Below, piece by piece: positions 54,401 to 64,000 of a stretch of DNA of 64,000 bases. The position numbers and the translations under genes were made by a program. Under the pieces are notes generated by a model. It did not search any database, was not told the DNA's origin, and worked only from the letters and a program-made list of their open reading frames with translations. This DNA is from CAYWBW01 sp964456745. Its GTDB lineage: Bacteria > Patescibacteriota > Gracilibacteria > GCA-2401425 > JAJOLG01. The stretch covers positions 75,254 through 139,253 of the forward strand of contig CAYWBW010000002.1 in the NCBI GenBank assembly GCA_964456745.1, given 5' to 3'. Position 1 is the stretch's first letter. Each line of letters begins with the position of its first letter.

Positions 54401-55248
54401 TCTGATCACATATCATCATACATTCAATCAAGCTTTTTTAAATTTAATTCTAAATCATTGTGAAGTCATTTAGCTATATTAGAATTTGGAAATCTTCATT
54501 CTAATGTTAAGAATTTTTCTGTTGCCTTGGTTTTCACTTCTTTGATATAAACAGACGCATTATTTTTCATAGTGCTTACATGAGAGTCAAAATGTCAGCT
54601 AAAATGTTTTTTTGTATCTTCATACTTAGTGATTTTTGCATTCTTAATAGCTTTTGCAAAAGCCTCGTACATCTTTTGATTTCAATAAGAATCTTTAGAA
54701 TTAGAAATTTTTGTTTGTAATTTTTCATATTCATCTGTACCTTGCGAGCTTTCAAAATATTCATTAAAATACGTCTTCATAGCCAATGGCATTCTTGCAC
54801 CTTCTTTATCAAAAAAAGCTCAAAATGCACCTGAAGCAACTGCATGTTCTCAAATATCTGCTTTTAAATATTCTGTAAAATTTGAAAACTCTTTTCTCTC
54901 TTTTTTAACTGGATCAATCCAATCTGTTAGTTCTCATACATACACTTCTTTAAAAACACCTGATGTTCTTTCCGACATTTTAAATCACAAGCCCTGATTA
55001 ACGTTTTCCATTGATTCACCAGAAATAGGATTCATCTCTCTTGGAGAACGTTTGTCACTAGCTGTTTTTTTAGCTCAATCTTCTTGCTCTTGTGCTGCCT
55101 GTTGTTCTAACAATTCTTGTTGTGCCGCTTGTGCTACTAAATCATCTGGATCATCTACGGCAAAAAGCTCCCTTTGCTCTCAAAAGAGTTTAAATTTTTT
55201 CTGTGGCAAAGTGCTGTGGTATCTACGGCCCAAATTAATTAGTTTCAC
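51454..55248 (-). CDS. Giant uncharacterised helical protein (1264 residues)
   Basis: The frame runs without a stop from GTG 55248 (MKLINLGRRYHSTLPQKKFK) to a TAA at 51454. The GTG is the only plausible early start; the first in-frame ATG (55031) would remove a Gln/Ala-rich lead. It has no signal peptide or membrane helix, is predicted to be almost all helix, and contains EEEEFDNADDGDKKK and other low-complexity charged stretches. I recognise no domain. It faces the pilin-like operon and may be its cytoplasmic or secreted partner. Confidence 0.75.
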
Positions 55249-55362
55249 GTTTTGTTTTTGTTTTTTGTTTTATAATCCCTTTATTATAACACAAATTCTA
55301 TTTTTTTTCTATGCAACTGATGGTAATGTATAATATTTTTTATTAAAATGCAAGGGGAATAC

Positions 55363-56790
55363 TTATCTCATTATAAATTCTCTCAACAAATCCACTAATT
55401 CTGGATACTGTCTTAAATATTTTCAAATAATATCATAATCATTTTGACTGTCTAACTGTTGTCATATAACTATTTTATCTAAAAATCCTTTAATTCAATT
55501 ATCTAAATCATTTTTATATCTAAGAAGAAAATCTCTTAATTGATCAATAACATTTCATTCAACTGACAATTGACCTTCATCCCAGACTCAAAAACGATCT
55601 TGCAACTCTTTTCAGTCTGATTCGTTTCTTGCATGCAAAGACTCATTGGATTTTTCGTGCTTTCAATTATTAGCTATGGACTTTATTCAAACTATATTTT
55701 TTCATTTCATTCTAATTATAAGATTTGATGCAATTCTTGATATTCCAATTTCATCAGATATTTTATATAAATCATCACAATTATTAACAGCTACTCAACT
55801 TAAAGATATATTAGTAATTTTTTCAAAAAGTATTTCACTTTTTTCTACTGCTTCCTCAATATAAGATAAAAGCATTTCATTATTTATCAGATAAAACTTT
55901 AACAAACTATCCAACATTCTTTCAAGAAACTTATAATTAAATTGATATCTATCATCTGATCAAAACTTTTTAATTATTTTTTTCTTTAAATCATTTCTTT
56001 TTTTAATATATTTTTCTATCACTCCTATCTGGATTCATTTTCAATGCTGCATTCAAGCTACAGACCCAAGAAGCTGTTTATCTAAAATTCAGTTAGTCGA
56101 ACAAATCTTAATTAATTTCTTAAATTCACTTTCTTTTATCATTCATTTTCAATTTTGCATTGAGCTTATCGACCTAAGAAGTTCTTTATCTAAAGATCAA
56201 TTCGCTGAACAAATTTTGTTTAATTTATTAAAATCATCGTCTGTCATTATTCACTTTCAGTTTTGCATTCAAGTTATCGACCTAAGAAGACCTTTATCTA
56301 AGTCTCAATTAACTGTACAAAGTTGTATTAATTTATTGAAATCTTCTTCTTTTATCATTCACTTTCATTTTTGCATTCAAGATATAGACCTAAGAAGACC
56401 TTTATCTAAGTCTCAATTAAGAGTGCAAAACTTTATTAATTTTCTAAAGTCGTCTTCCTTCATCATTCACTTTCAACCCTGTATTGAAGTTATTGATTGA
56501 AACATTGAATGCCTAGTTATAATTTTGATTCTAGAAAAATCGCAAATATTACTATAATTATCTAATAAAACATTGACATTCCCTTTATATAAAGCAGTAA
56601 CAGGCGTAGTATTTTTAGACTTTCTTGCTAATGTTGCATTATTTAATATTACAAAAACTGCTCTGTTTATTCTTTTTTTAACTTCATCGTTAACATTTTT
56701 TACCTCTAACTGTCTAAATAAATCTCGAAAATTATCATGTATTACAATACCCCTTCTGGTTAAATTTCTTTCTAAAGCTACGGATAACAT
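55363..56790 (-). CDS. Protein with 36-residue tandem repeats
   Basis: The 475-residue protein has an N-terminal ~100-residue region (MLSVALERNLTRRGIVIHDN) and then four to five tandem repeats (~100-255) of the form GKGMIKEEDFNKLIQLC, NGDLDKGLLRSISGMQ. The DNA repeat unit is 108 bases. The C-terminal ~220 residues are helical and acidic. No signal peptide. The repeat could be a helical protein-binding solenoid. I do not recognise the family. It lies upstream of the giant protein on the same strand and may function with it. Confidence 0.72.
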
Positions 56791-56909
56791 AAATTTACTT
56801 ATTTTATAAATTAGTATGTAATCCTATCAATGCTTTGTGAGCTGTTCGTCAAAAAATAGAGTAATTATCAAAATCTCATGATTTTCATTTTTAATCAAGC
56901 TGTGTACTA

Positions 56910-58115
56910 CTACTCATACCTAAGCGCCTCAGCTGCTTCCATGCTTGCAGCTTGCCGCGCCGGAAGAATTCATGAAAAAATACCAGTAACAAAAGTGATA
57001 AGAAGTACTACAAAAAGTCAGTAAAAATCAACAGAAGAAAAGGAAAAAAGATTTCAAGCTCATTGAGCAGATGAAGCTAGTCATATTAAAAATGAAAACA
57101 AGAGGCCAAGCATTATTCAAATAAGTCATCAAACAAGTCATATAAGCCCAGACTCCATTAAAAATAATGATAGTATTGCTTCTTTACTTGCACCTATCGC
57201 CTTCATTATCCCAATTTGCTTAGTTCTTTCAAGAACTGAGGTGTACATTGTATTTGTCACTCAAACAGCTCAAACAATTAAAGATATCAAGGCAATTATT
57301 ACTAAAAAAAGCTCAATAACCGATACTATTGATCAGATCAACTTGTTAGCTTTTTGCGGAGTAATTATTGCAAAATCCCGAACAAGTTCTTGTTTATTTA
57401 ATTCAAATTTGATTTGTCTAGAAATAAGATCAATATCACTAGAATTATCAATTTTTACTAAAGCCGATCATGCTTTACCATATACTCAGCTTAGTATTCT
57501 AAAATTTTCCATTGAAACATATATAACATTATCATCCATTTGATTTCAAATAGCTGTTAAATATCATTTTAATTTCATTCTTTTTGATTTTATTAAAATA
57601 TCATCTCATATTCTCATCTTGTTTTTAAAAAGTTTTTCATAAGCATAGTTTCCAAAAATTACATCATTACTATCATCGTGTTCTGGCCAAGATCAATCTT
57701 TAAGCTTTACACCTTGAGATTGCTCAAACGTATCTATAAGACCTTTCCAAGGAGCCGCTTTAACCATTATGGATTTCTTCTCTCACTCATGCTCAATATT
57801 AAACGAAGCAATCTCTGTAGGAAGAACATATTCAACTCAATTAATTTTTTCTAAATTCATTAAATCTTCTTCATTAAATTTTTGTCATCAAACAATTCAA
57901 GCAAGTGGATTTGTTTCTTCTCACGGAACTATAACAATCAAATTAGTTCAAAACATTTGCATCTGATCTCAAATCACTTTTCTTATTCAATTTCAAAGTG
58001 ACAAAATAATAACCACAAGCATTATTCCAAGTACAATTCACAGTATAGTAAGCCAACTCCTTATTGGTCTGTGTACAATCCCCTTCAGTGTTAAAAGCAC
58101 AATATCCTTAAACAT
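56910..58115 (-). CDS. ABC transporter permease, MacB/FtsX type
   Basis: The 401-residue protein has one N-terminal membrane helix (SWLTILGIVLGIMLVVIILS), a large extracytoplasmic MacB-PCD-like domain (~50-270) and a three-helix FtsX region (LFLVIIALISLIVGAVGVTN, YTSVLERTKQIGIMKAIGAS, final helices) ending in the signature ILPARQAASMEAAEALRYE. It is probably a mechanotransmission exporter for peptides, lipids or virulence factors. Its ATG overlaps the ATPase stop (TAATG). Confidence 0.9.
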
Positions 58116-58930
58116 TAGTCATTTTTAATTATATTTCAATCCTTCAGTGTTATCACTCTATCTGCTTTTTCAGCTATAGACTTATCATGAGTCACAATTA
58201 TCAAAGTTTTTCATTCATCTCTATTTAAATCCATCAATATTTTTAAAATCTTTTCTCCTGTAGTTGAATCTAAATTTCAAGTTGGCTCATCTCATATAAT
58301 GATCTTAGGATCATTAACAATAGCTCTTAATAAAGCTACTCTTTGTTGCTCTCCTCATGACAGCTCAACTGGTTTATGATCCATTCTTCATTCAAGTCAT
58401 ATTTGTTTTATATGCTTTTGAATTTTTTGAATTTTTGAATCTTTTTCTGCAAAAATAAGTGGAAGCGTGATATTTTCATAAGCATTAAGCCAAGGCATAA
58501 GATTATATTGTTGAAAAACAAATCCAAAATAAGTAGAACGAAGATTTGATTTTTTATTATCACTCAAAAATGATAAACTTTCTCAATTTAAAAAAATTTC
58601 TCCAGAGCTTTGTTTATCAAGTAATCAAATCATATTTAAAGAGGTACTTTTTCAAGAACCACTCGCTCATACAATTGCAACAAATTCTCAAGGCCAAATA
58701 TTAAAACTTATACCTCTTAATACCTCTGTAATAACTGTTCACAAAGTGAAACTTTTTTTTAAATTAACAAGTTTTAAAACTGGATCTCAATCATATTTAT
58801 TAGGATTTTTTTCAAATAATTCTTTGCAAACTTCTCAACAAAAACACTTCTCATGATGAAAAATGTTTGATCAATCATCAGGATTTTCAACTTCTATGCC
58901 GCAAACTGGATCAAACACTTTTTTATTCAT
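58115..58930 (-). CDS. MacB-type ABC ATPase with N-terminal YHS domain
   Basis: Residues 1-45 form a small metal-binding YHS-like module (VFDPVCGIEVENPDDG, HHEKCFCGEVCKELFEKNP with three more cysteines). Residues 55-271 are an ABC ATPase: Walker A VGASGSGKSTSLNM, Q-loop FGFVFQQYNLMPWLNAYENI, signature LSGGEQQRVALLRA and Walker B IIGDEPTGNLDST. The YHS lead is unusual and could link transport to copper, heme or redox state. It is sandwiched between the permease and adaptor genes. Confidence 0.92.
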
Positions 58931-58944
58931 AAATTATGCAATGC

Positions 58945-60858
58945 TTAATTTGACGGAATAGCTACCTTGTCTCAAATAGATACTCAATGAAGAATTTCAA
59001 TATAATCTCAATCTGTAACTCAAGTAATAAGACCTGTTTTATTTAAAGTATCTTGATCTAAAATGTAAGTAAATATCTCATCATCTTCATCATAAACAGC
59101 GATTGCAGGAATCATTAAAACATTATCCTTACTTGAAATAATAATTTTTAAATCTGCGTTCATTCAGGAACGAAGCCCCTTACCAGCTTCATCAATTACA
59201 ATATTTACCCTATAATAACTATCTCCATCTTTTATTATTTCTCTTGGCTCAATAGATATTATTTTTCAATTATAACTCTTATTATCAAAAGCATCAAATA
59301 CAACTTCCACACTATCATCAGTATCTCCATTTCTTATTTTTGAAATATCAATTTCAGAAATATCTGATTGCACTATATAATCAAGACTCACTAGCCCAAT
59401 TACACTTTTGCTCCTGTCAATGGAAGACCTAAAAAGCTCTCATTTTTCAACAAGGATATTTACAACCTTTGCGTGAAATGGAGAATACAAACTAGATTTA
59501 TTAATTTTTTCATTAAGAATGTCTATCTTTGTATCAATTTCTTCAATCTGAGCTTTTGCAATTTTGATATCCTGTTCTCTTGCTCAAGCTTTTACAAGAG
59601 ATAGTTTGTCTATAGCAAAATCAAGTTCTCACCTAGCCGCTTGTGCTTTTGTTTTTAAAGCAGTTTCAACAACAATAAGCTTTTGTTTTGATGATTTAAA
59701 CTGAGTTTGTGCACTATTATATAAAGCCTGCAACTCATCTTTTTTAATCTGTGCAATATCAATATTTGCATTTGCATTATCAATATCTGAATTAGATTTC
59801 ACATTATGTAATTTAATTTCTTCAATCTTTGAAACAAAAAACTGTCTTTCCTGATTAATTTCTAACTGATAAGAAGCAACCAATGACATTAAATTAATCA
59901 AATCATCATGTGAAAACTCAGAATTTGTCGAAGTATTTTGCAAAACTGTATAAATATCAGTAAATGATACTGATGTTAAATCAAGAAGATCTGCAACCCT
60001 AATAAGCATACTATCTATTTTTTCTACAGCTCAGGTTCAACTTAACAAATCCATCTCTTTCTTAGCTTCATCGTATCCATCTTTTAATCTCCTATAGTCA
60101 TCCTTTGCACTTAATAAAGTTTGTTCATCATATGTTCATAAAACTGATATAAATTTTTGATTCAACTGCTTATTTGGATCTAAAATATTATTAATCCTAG
60201 TTAGTGCAGACGAAATATTTATTAAATTCTTCTGCAAAACAATTGTGACATTTTCATAAAGACCTGATAAAATGGTATCATTAACTGCTTCAATGTTAGT
60301 TAAAGATATTTTTGCATTTGCTATTCAAATTTCTGAATTTTTCAAAGAAATCGATGCATTTTCCAATGCAACCTCTGAAACTTCAAGATCTAAAATAGCA
60401 CTTTGTATCTCTTCTTCTGAAGAGATGACAATATTATTATAATTATCTTTTGCATTATTAACTGCAGTTGAATGTAGTTTAATATCCTCTGGCCTAGATC
60501 AGGCCTCAAGTTTATCAAGATATGCCATGTTTTGATTTCTCAAAGTATTCAAACTTCTTAATTCTAATTCAAAATCTGTAGTTTCTAACTTAAGTAACAA
60601 GTCTCATTTTTGAACTATATCTCATTTTTGAACAAAAATATCTTCTACGATTCAAGAGTAAATTAAATCTAAATTATAATTTTTTTCGTTTACCACTTCT
60701 CACCTAGCCTTAATAGTTTCCCTTATAGTTCATATTTTTGAATCAAAACTAATAAACTTTTGACTCTCAACCTTTACATACTTGTCATAAACCCAAAAAG
60801 AAATAACACCAATACTTACAAGTATTAAGACAATTAAGTAATTTAGTATTTTTTTCAT
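58945..60858 (-). CDS. Periplasmic adaptor (HlyD/MacA family), extended
   Basis: The 637-residue protein has an N-terminal anchor (KKILNYLIVLILVSIGVISF), a lipoyl-like strand (GETIKARGEVVNEKNYNL, EDIFVQKGDIVQKGDLLLKL), a very long coiled-coil hairpin of about 350 residues, and C-terminal beta domains. MacA proteins are usually about 370-400 residues, so the hairpin is roughly twice the common length. It would bridge the MacB-like permease to an outer layer or to the host. It lies upstream of the ATPase (14-base gap). Confidence 0.85.
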
Positions 60859-60929
60859 AAATTTTATCTTCTGTCTATTATACCATAGATTTGAGAATAT
60901 TGCAAATTTAGATTTCTAAAAAAACCCCT

Positions 60930-61169
60930 TTGAATTTAATTGCATTAAGTTTATTTGCTATGCTTATATCAACAGTTGTATTTCAGAGGATTCAAAAAGC
61001 AAATAATCAGTTAATAGTGTGAGTATTAACCTATTATAAGGGATTTATAAAGAAAAAATCCCTTTGATTTAATTTAGATTCATTTATTTCATACATACAA
61101 ATGTCACTTCCAAAGATGTTGTTTAGGGAACAATTTCCACCCGATCAATTGCAATTATTTGAATATTAG
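60930..61169 (+). CDS. Possible small membrane or prepilin-like protein
   Basis: From TTG 60930 (or ATG 60960) the frame encodes about 79 (or 69) residues with a hydrophobic N-terminus (NLIALSLFAMLISTVVFQRI) followed by a basic region, like a prepilin N-terminus. Two TGA glycines are used. The evidence is only the open frame and the hydrophobic segment; it contains the hairpin at 61038-61064. It may be chance. Confidence 0.35.
61038..61064 (+). terminator. Nine-base-pair hairpin, possible terminator
   Basis: The arms AAGGGATTT (61038-61046) and AAATCCCTT (61056-61064) pair fully around a 9-base loop and are followed by a T-rich stretch. It could end a transcript from the small ORF at 60930-61169 or be coincidental, as it lies within that ORF. 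The remainder of 61170-61295 is AT-rich with no feature seen. Confidence 0.35.
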
Positions 61170-61295
61170 AGCTTTTTGAAAAAATTAAATGGCTTATTAG
61201 TGCGGTTTATTTGGTGTAAGAAAAAAATGGGGTCTTTTTAGTAGATTTGATTAAAACATAAAATCATGATATAATCATATGAACCCTAAACCAAA

Positions 61296-63956
61296 ATGAA
61301 AAATAAACGAAGCAAGCTTTGAATTGTTATGCCAATCTTATTGTCAGCACTGAGTTCAGTAGATACCGTGAAAGCAGAAAAAGTTGTACCAATAGATAAT
61401 TTATCAATCATACATCAAGCTAACAGTGATTTTAATAAACAAATTTCAAAACTATTAAATTTAGATCCCCAAGAACAAAAATTACAATTTAAGAAGTATC
61501 AAAGATACAAGCACGGAAGGGAAGAAATTTTTAAGAAGATTATTTCAAGTAAAAGCTGGAGGGATTTATCAAAAAATTATATAAGTGAATATGACGCATG
61601 GTGATACGAAGAAATTTTTAAAAGTATGGATTTAAGTCAAATTGACTTATCTAATTTTAAAGACCATCCTTTGCTAGAATGACTTATCGATTCGATTTAC
61701 AACAAAAATCAATTTAAAACTTTATACAATTGATTGAAAAAATCACCGAGGCTTTTTTCAGGTATTTGATATAATGACTATGAAAGATCAACAATTTGAA
61801 TAATTTGTGAAGAATTAACATGAATCATTATTGCAGATCTTAATAATAATGCCCCCTACCTTCAAGATGCCACTCTTAAGAGTCTTATTTTACTTTGATT
61901 ATCAGAAACGAAAAATTGAGCAATATATATTATTAATAAAATAAAAGAAAGCAGTTCAAACTTTGATCATATTTTATCTCTTTCAAATTGAGATAAGATA
62001 ATAATTCTCAGTGCTCGGTTGCTATATATGAAACCTGATAATCTGATCAGCTTCTTACAACCATTAGAAAATGATACTAAAATATTTCCATATATACTAC
62101 GGTGACTATCTTTATCTGTAAATTGATCTAAATATATATTTAATCATATCAAAAGAAGCCAAAACTGAGAATCAATGGTCAGTAATAATATATATAGTCA
62201 TTTAATTTTTGAATATTTATGATATCACCTTCCTGTCGAAATGATTGGCTATTTAAATGAACAACCAACAAACTATATTTACAAAGAACACATACTAATT
62301 TGACTTAGTAGAAATAATCCATGATCTCAGTATATATTAGATCAATGACTAGACAGCTTAAATCATTTAGCAAAAAAATCTCAAATAGTAACAAATGTAG
62401 CAAAACAATGCCCCCAAGATAGTTTTGATACATTTAATTTAAGTAATAATGAAGAGATTTTTGAAATGTTGATAATTTGATTATCAAAAACAAAAACTTG
62501 ATCTGATATAATTCTAAATCAATTGGATACTGATTCCTGATTTTATGATAGAATAAAAACATTTGATCTTAGAACTATTTTTAAAAATGTATTTCTTAAG
62601 ACATGATGGGGAAATCTAGTTTGAAAAATTGAGACCCTGAAGAGACATCATCAAATTACATGACTTTTTGTTGAGTTTTGAATACAAAATGGGAAAAAAG
62701 AATATATAATTAGTGAATTTCTAAACAATAAGAACACTGACAATGTATTAAAACACTTAGCAATAATAAAACTGTTTGTTTTGGGTAAGATTAATGGTGT
62801 CAATTTAGATTCAAATTGATCCTGATATTTAAAACTTCTTAAACAAATTAAAGACACACTGGAATTAACTGAAAGTGCACAATGAATTGCCTTAGTTAAG
62901 TTTTTAAGATGAGAAAGTATTACTGATATTGCTAGAATTGATGAGAAATATAATGAAAACATCGAATGAATAATGCTTAAAGATGATTCATTTGTTTATG
63001 TTATGGAAGTTTATTATCTGCTGAGCAACAATAATAATCTTGATGATAATATTAGAAAAATTGGCAATTGGCTCAAGCAACATTGAATAAATATAGAACT
63101 AAGTTGAAATACTGAATACGAATCTTGAATTTTTAACGATTCAAAAATATCAGGTACATATAATAAATATCTAATAGAAATTTCATTTATACTATGAAGA
63201 AATCTTTATTTTTCTTGAGCCTCTCCTGATTCTATAAATGAAAATTCAATTAAACTTAACATGGAAACTTGGATAAACCTCCTAGATTCTCAGTCTAATA
63301 AGGAAATTATTAAGTGAAGAAATGTGGTATATTGACATTGAAAAGAAACATGGAAAGACGCTGACACCTGAGAGCGGTGAAATTCATTTTTTAATGATAC
63401 AATAAAAGAATATATTCTTGAAGATAAGCCAAATAGCTTTGAATCATCTTCAAGTAAAAAGGAGTTAAAAGATAAGCTAGCTGGAAATAATTGACCAATA
63501 ACTTTTGTTTTTAATTGACATTGAGACAAAAACAATCTTAGCCTTGGTGGCAATGAGAACCTTGGATATAAAGAATTGTGAGATATTTGGCTTAAAAGAT
63601 CTAAATGAGAAGAAGATATTATAATTCTTTGATCATGTTACAATCAGAATTTCATAAGAAAATTTATTAGTTACTTACAAGAAAATTGAAAACAAGCCCC
63701 CTTAATTATTTGAACTTCAGAATTTAATCAATTTTCAAAATACTCTCTAACAACAGATTCTCTTAAATGACTTTGAAAACTATTTGGAGAAATCTTAAAA
63801 AAATGAAACTGAAGTTTAAAGATTATAGATGTAATTAGAAACAATTTCTTACAGTTAAATCAAATACTAGTAAATCCATATATTTTTATAAATTTAAATT
63901 CTGGTATTTTTCAAATAACATTGGCTGATAGCCCAAATAGTGCGCTCCTATATTAA
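61296..63956 (+). CDS. Large secreted protein with C-terminal caspase/CHAT-like region
   Basis: The 886-residue protein begins MKNKRSKLGIVMPILLSALS, a signal peptide. Residues ~60-650 are helical and repetitive, probably a HEAT-like solenoid. The last ~200 residues show FVFNGHGDKNNLSLGGNENL (His742 in NGHG) and DIIILGSCYNQNFIRKF (Cys781 in GSCYN), the paired His and Cys of clan CD peptidases such as CHAT and caspases. It is probably an exported cysteine peptidase or effector. It has its own upstream region and many TGA glycines. Strict confirmation needs structure comparison. Confidence 0.62.
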
Positions 63957-64000
63957 ATAGTCAAGTGCAACACCTGTCTTTTTTTTAATTACGTTTATCA

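Noticed and set aside
55052..55333. Cysteine-rich ORF of 93 residues
   Set aside because: Antisense to the Gln/Ala-rich start of the 1264-residue protein; the cysteines come from complemented GCA/ACA codons.
56030..56490. 108-bp direct repeats as a CRISPR or satellite
   Set aside because: The repeats are in frame and encode 36-residue protein units.
1..64000. UGA as tryptophan (code 4) or selenocysteine
   Set aside because: TGA aligns with invariant glycines in FtsZ, ABC ATPase, SufS and MnmA, while TGG encodes the conserved tryptophans such as WCGPC in thioredoxin; TGA is far too frequent for selenocysteine.

Overview
The window reads correctly only if UGA is translated as glycine (genetic code 25). 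With TAA and TAG as the only stops, the short ORFs fuse into full-length proteins, and in-frame TGA falls on invariant glycines: the FtsZ tubulin signature, the ABC Walker A and LSGGE motifs, the SufS SAHK-GGPTG motif and the MnmA SGG loop. UGA=Gly together with an AT-rich, tightly packed genome points to Absconditabacteria (SR1) or Gracilibacteria (BD1-5) of the Patescibacteria/CPR. The phylum call is inference; the codon reassignment is seen directly.

Layout. 1-3453: envelope proteins, an ECF sigma factor with a membrane partner (two genes share an ECF-like promoter motif), and a small pilin-like membrane protein. 3427-9580: a minus-strand run with sufU, sufS, an ATP-grasp ligase fused to a DUF1704/MATCAP-type metallopeptidase, and a 7TM partner; purQ with an extra C-terminal region lies upstream. 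11126-18137: comEC, then an accessory zone with several toxin-antitoxin pairs, pentapeptide-repeat proteins (one frameshifted), and surE with atypical glycine codons. 18246-27935: tRNA-Met, an HTH-phosphoribosyltransferase protein behind a long palindrome, ribA-ribD, a secreted protein, ftsA-ftsZ, alaS and a regulator. 28061-31536: tRNA-Leu, a dispersed repeat, secreted and unknown proteins, and another toxin-antitoxin-like pair.

31533-45752: translation and envelope genes (fmt, rpmA, mnmA, argS, trxA, O-antigen ligase-like, SPFH, amidase, lytic transglycosylase, phosphomannomutase), a broken second ECF sigma gene, an AbiE-like pair and an AlkD-like protein. 46055-51271: eight co-directional genes ending in three membrane proteins that resemble the type IV secretion pilins of CPR bacteria. 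They face a 1264-residue protein of unknown function and a protein with 36-residue tandem repeats. 56910-60858: a MacAB-like export system whose ATPase carries an N-terminal YHS domain. 61296-63956: a secreted 886-residue protein ending in a caspase/CHAT-like region.

Together the genes describe a reduced cell with basic division, translation and wall-remodelling functions, substantial investment in surface and export proteins (consistent with a host-attached life), and many toxin-antitoxin loci. Convergent genes often overlap or are separated by a few bases. Clear Shine-Dalgarno sequences are rare, so several starts were chosen by homology or overlap.
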